Positions 4,394-5,295 of a DNA stretch of 5,295 bases are shown piece after piece (positions within the stretch are counted from its first letter, which is position 1; each line of letters opens with the position of its first letter). The notes beneath the pieces are model-generated. The model made no database searches. It worked only from the letters and a program-made list of their open reading frames with translations, and was not told the DNA's origin. Origin of the DNA: an uncultured Anaerosolibacter sp. GTDB lineage: Bacteria > Bacillota_A > Clostridia > Peptostreptococcales > Thermotaleaceae. A program made the translations under genes and the position numbers. Location of the stretch: the NCBI GenBank assembly GCA_937948705.1, contig CALECF010000243.1, forward strand, positions 1 through 5,295. Reading direction: 5' to 3'.

Positions 4394-5295
4394 AGTTTCC
4401 TATAGGGAGATATTTTACAGCACCATCTTGGATATCGATAATGTACTTCTTCTTAGTAGATTTTAAGACTTTTTCCATGGTTTCTAAATATAATCGTTTC
4501 TTTGTCCCTGCTGGAGCTACTTTATATTGTTCATAGACTTGCAGGAAGCTCGCCACATCCCCTTTGGCCTGCCCAAGTTTTTCGGATTTATATCCTTTGG
4601 CACCCTCTACCATCTTATAAGCTTCTGCTCTTGCTCCTGGAATAATAGAATTCTTATACTTATTGGCTTCCTCTAACCTACCGCTCTTTTCATTCTTGGC
4701 GTTGTTTACGTCATCATAGGCTGCTTTTACTTCTGTAGGCACACTGATATTTTGAATTTCTACGTTTACGACTTCTATGCCTAACCCGTACTCATTTACT
4801 TTCTTCTTAATCTCAGGTAAAATTTCAGCAGAGATTACTTCCTTGTTAAGCAACGCATCATCCAAACTTTTATTTTGAACGTTACGCCTGATCACACTCT
4901 CAAGGGCAAGCCGTAAGGTTCCTATTTGATCCTCCACCTTATAGTGATAGTCATAGATGTTTCCGATTTTATACTGTAATATGAGCTCTCCATTGACAAT
5001 ATAGCTTCCCTTTGTAAGCAGCAGAGACTCTGATTCATTATCAGTGAATCCTAGCTTAGGGTTTTTACTGTTTCCTTCTTCCCTGGAAACAAAGCCATAC
5101 TCTAGCTGATGTAGTTCTTCTGTGTTGTACTTAATCACATGATCTATAAAGGGGATCTTAAATTTAAGACCCGTTGTAGACACCAGCTTAACATTTTCGC
5201 CAAATCTGACGACCAAGGCCTTATCCCCTGTCTTTACTATATACACACTGCTAGAAAGTAAAATGATTGCTAAGATGAGATACAGCATAATCTTG
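4392..5295 (-). CDS. hflK: HflK-type SPFH (band 7) membrane protein, 5' end at window edge
   Basis: HflK pairs with HflC in the membrane assembly that controls FtsH-dependent proteolysis. From the first in-window Met (5288) there are 298 residues: a membrane helix (about 2-18), the SPFH core opening DKALVVRFGE (22-31) with GLKFKIPFID (40-49), NTEELHQLEYGF (55-66), and the very typical HflK C-terminal part: TEVKAAYDDVNNAKNEK (185-201), YKNSIIPGARAEAYK (211-225), KGDVASFLQVYEQYKVAP (242-259) and TKKRLYLETMEKVL (262-275). A long coiled-coil region spans about 190-250. The frame stays open through the last bases of the window (codons for Lys and Ile precede the Met) and no ribosome site is visible in those 7 nt, so the real start probably lies outside, with the cytoplasmic N-terminus of other HflK proteins. 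The gene is followed 11 nt later by hflC. Assignment as HflK is secure; the start is not. Confidence 0.92.
   Translation of the reverse strand, partial: KIMLYLILAIILLSSSVYIVKTGDKALVVRFGENVKLVSTTGLKFKIPFIDHVIKYNTEELHQLEYGFVSREEGNSKNPKLGFTDNESESLLLTKGSYIVNGELILQYKIGNIYDYHYKVEDQIGTLRLALESVIRRNVQNKSLDDALLNKEVISAEILPEIKKKVNEYGLGIEVVNVEIQNISVPTEVKAAYDDVNNAKNEKSGRLEEANKYKNSIIPGARAEAYKMVEGAKGYKSEKLGQAKGDVASFLQVYEQYKVAPAGTKKRLYLETMEKVLKSTKKKYIIDIQDGAVKYLPIGN

Noticed and set aside
4199..4405. Plus-strand open frame of 68 codons
   Set aside because: It is antisense to the start of hflC and its hydrophobic product mirrors the hydrophobic hairpin codons on the other strand. There is no ribosome site or independent support.

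Overview
The window looks like chromosome from a low-GC Gram-positive anaerobe of the Clostridia (an Alkaliphilus-like organism is plausible, but this is inferred from protein style, AT-rich spacers, strong AGGAGG ribosome sites and a clostridial-type intergenic palindrome, not proven). All six genes lie on the minus strand, so transcription runs from position 5295 towards position 1.

Layout in order of transcription: (1) 5295-4392, hflK, cut by the window edge at its 5' end; (2) 4380-3079, hflC, 11 nt downstream and translationally coupled, with an unusual 97-residue N-terminal extension and a second strong internal start; a good intrinsic terminator at 2994-3040 closes this pair. (3) 3078-2552, a long spacer with the terminator, a compound palindrome (2883-2932) and otherwise no recognisable gene. 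(4) 2551-2267, a Cys/His/Met-rich two-helix membrane protein resembling the DUF2933 family, and (5) 2261-1911, a single-pass membrane protein of unknown function with a small extracytoplasmic domain; the two are 5 nt apart and coupled. (6) 1910-1618, a spacer with a second copy of the same short palindrome. (7) 1617-691, a patatin-like phospholipase, followed by a long hairpin terminator (607-669). (8) 606-384, a spacer with a promoter candidate, then the first 127 codons of a Yip1-family membrane protein (383-1), which runs off the window.

How they fit together: HflK and HflC form a membrane SPFH assembly that, in characterised bacteria, surrounds and modulates the FtsH protease. The DUF2933-like protein and its partner are probably a small membrane unit, perhaps metal-related. 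The patatin and Yip1 proteins also act at or on membranes, but separate terminators and promoters suggest independent units. No mobile element, CRISPR array, tRNA or rRNA was seen. The most unusual points are the extended, possibly dual-start hflC, and the two intergenic palindromes, which share sequence and show a compensatory base-pair change.
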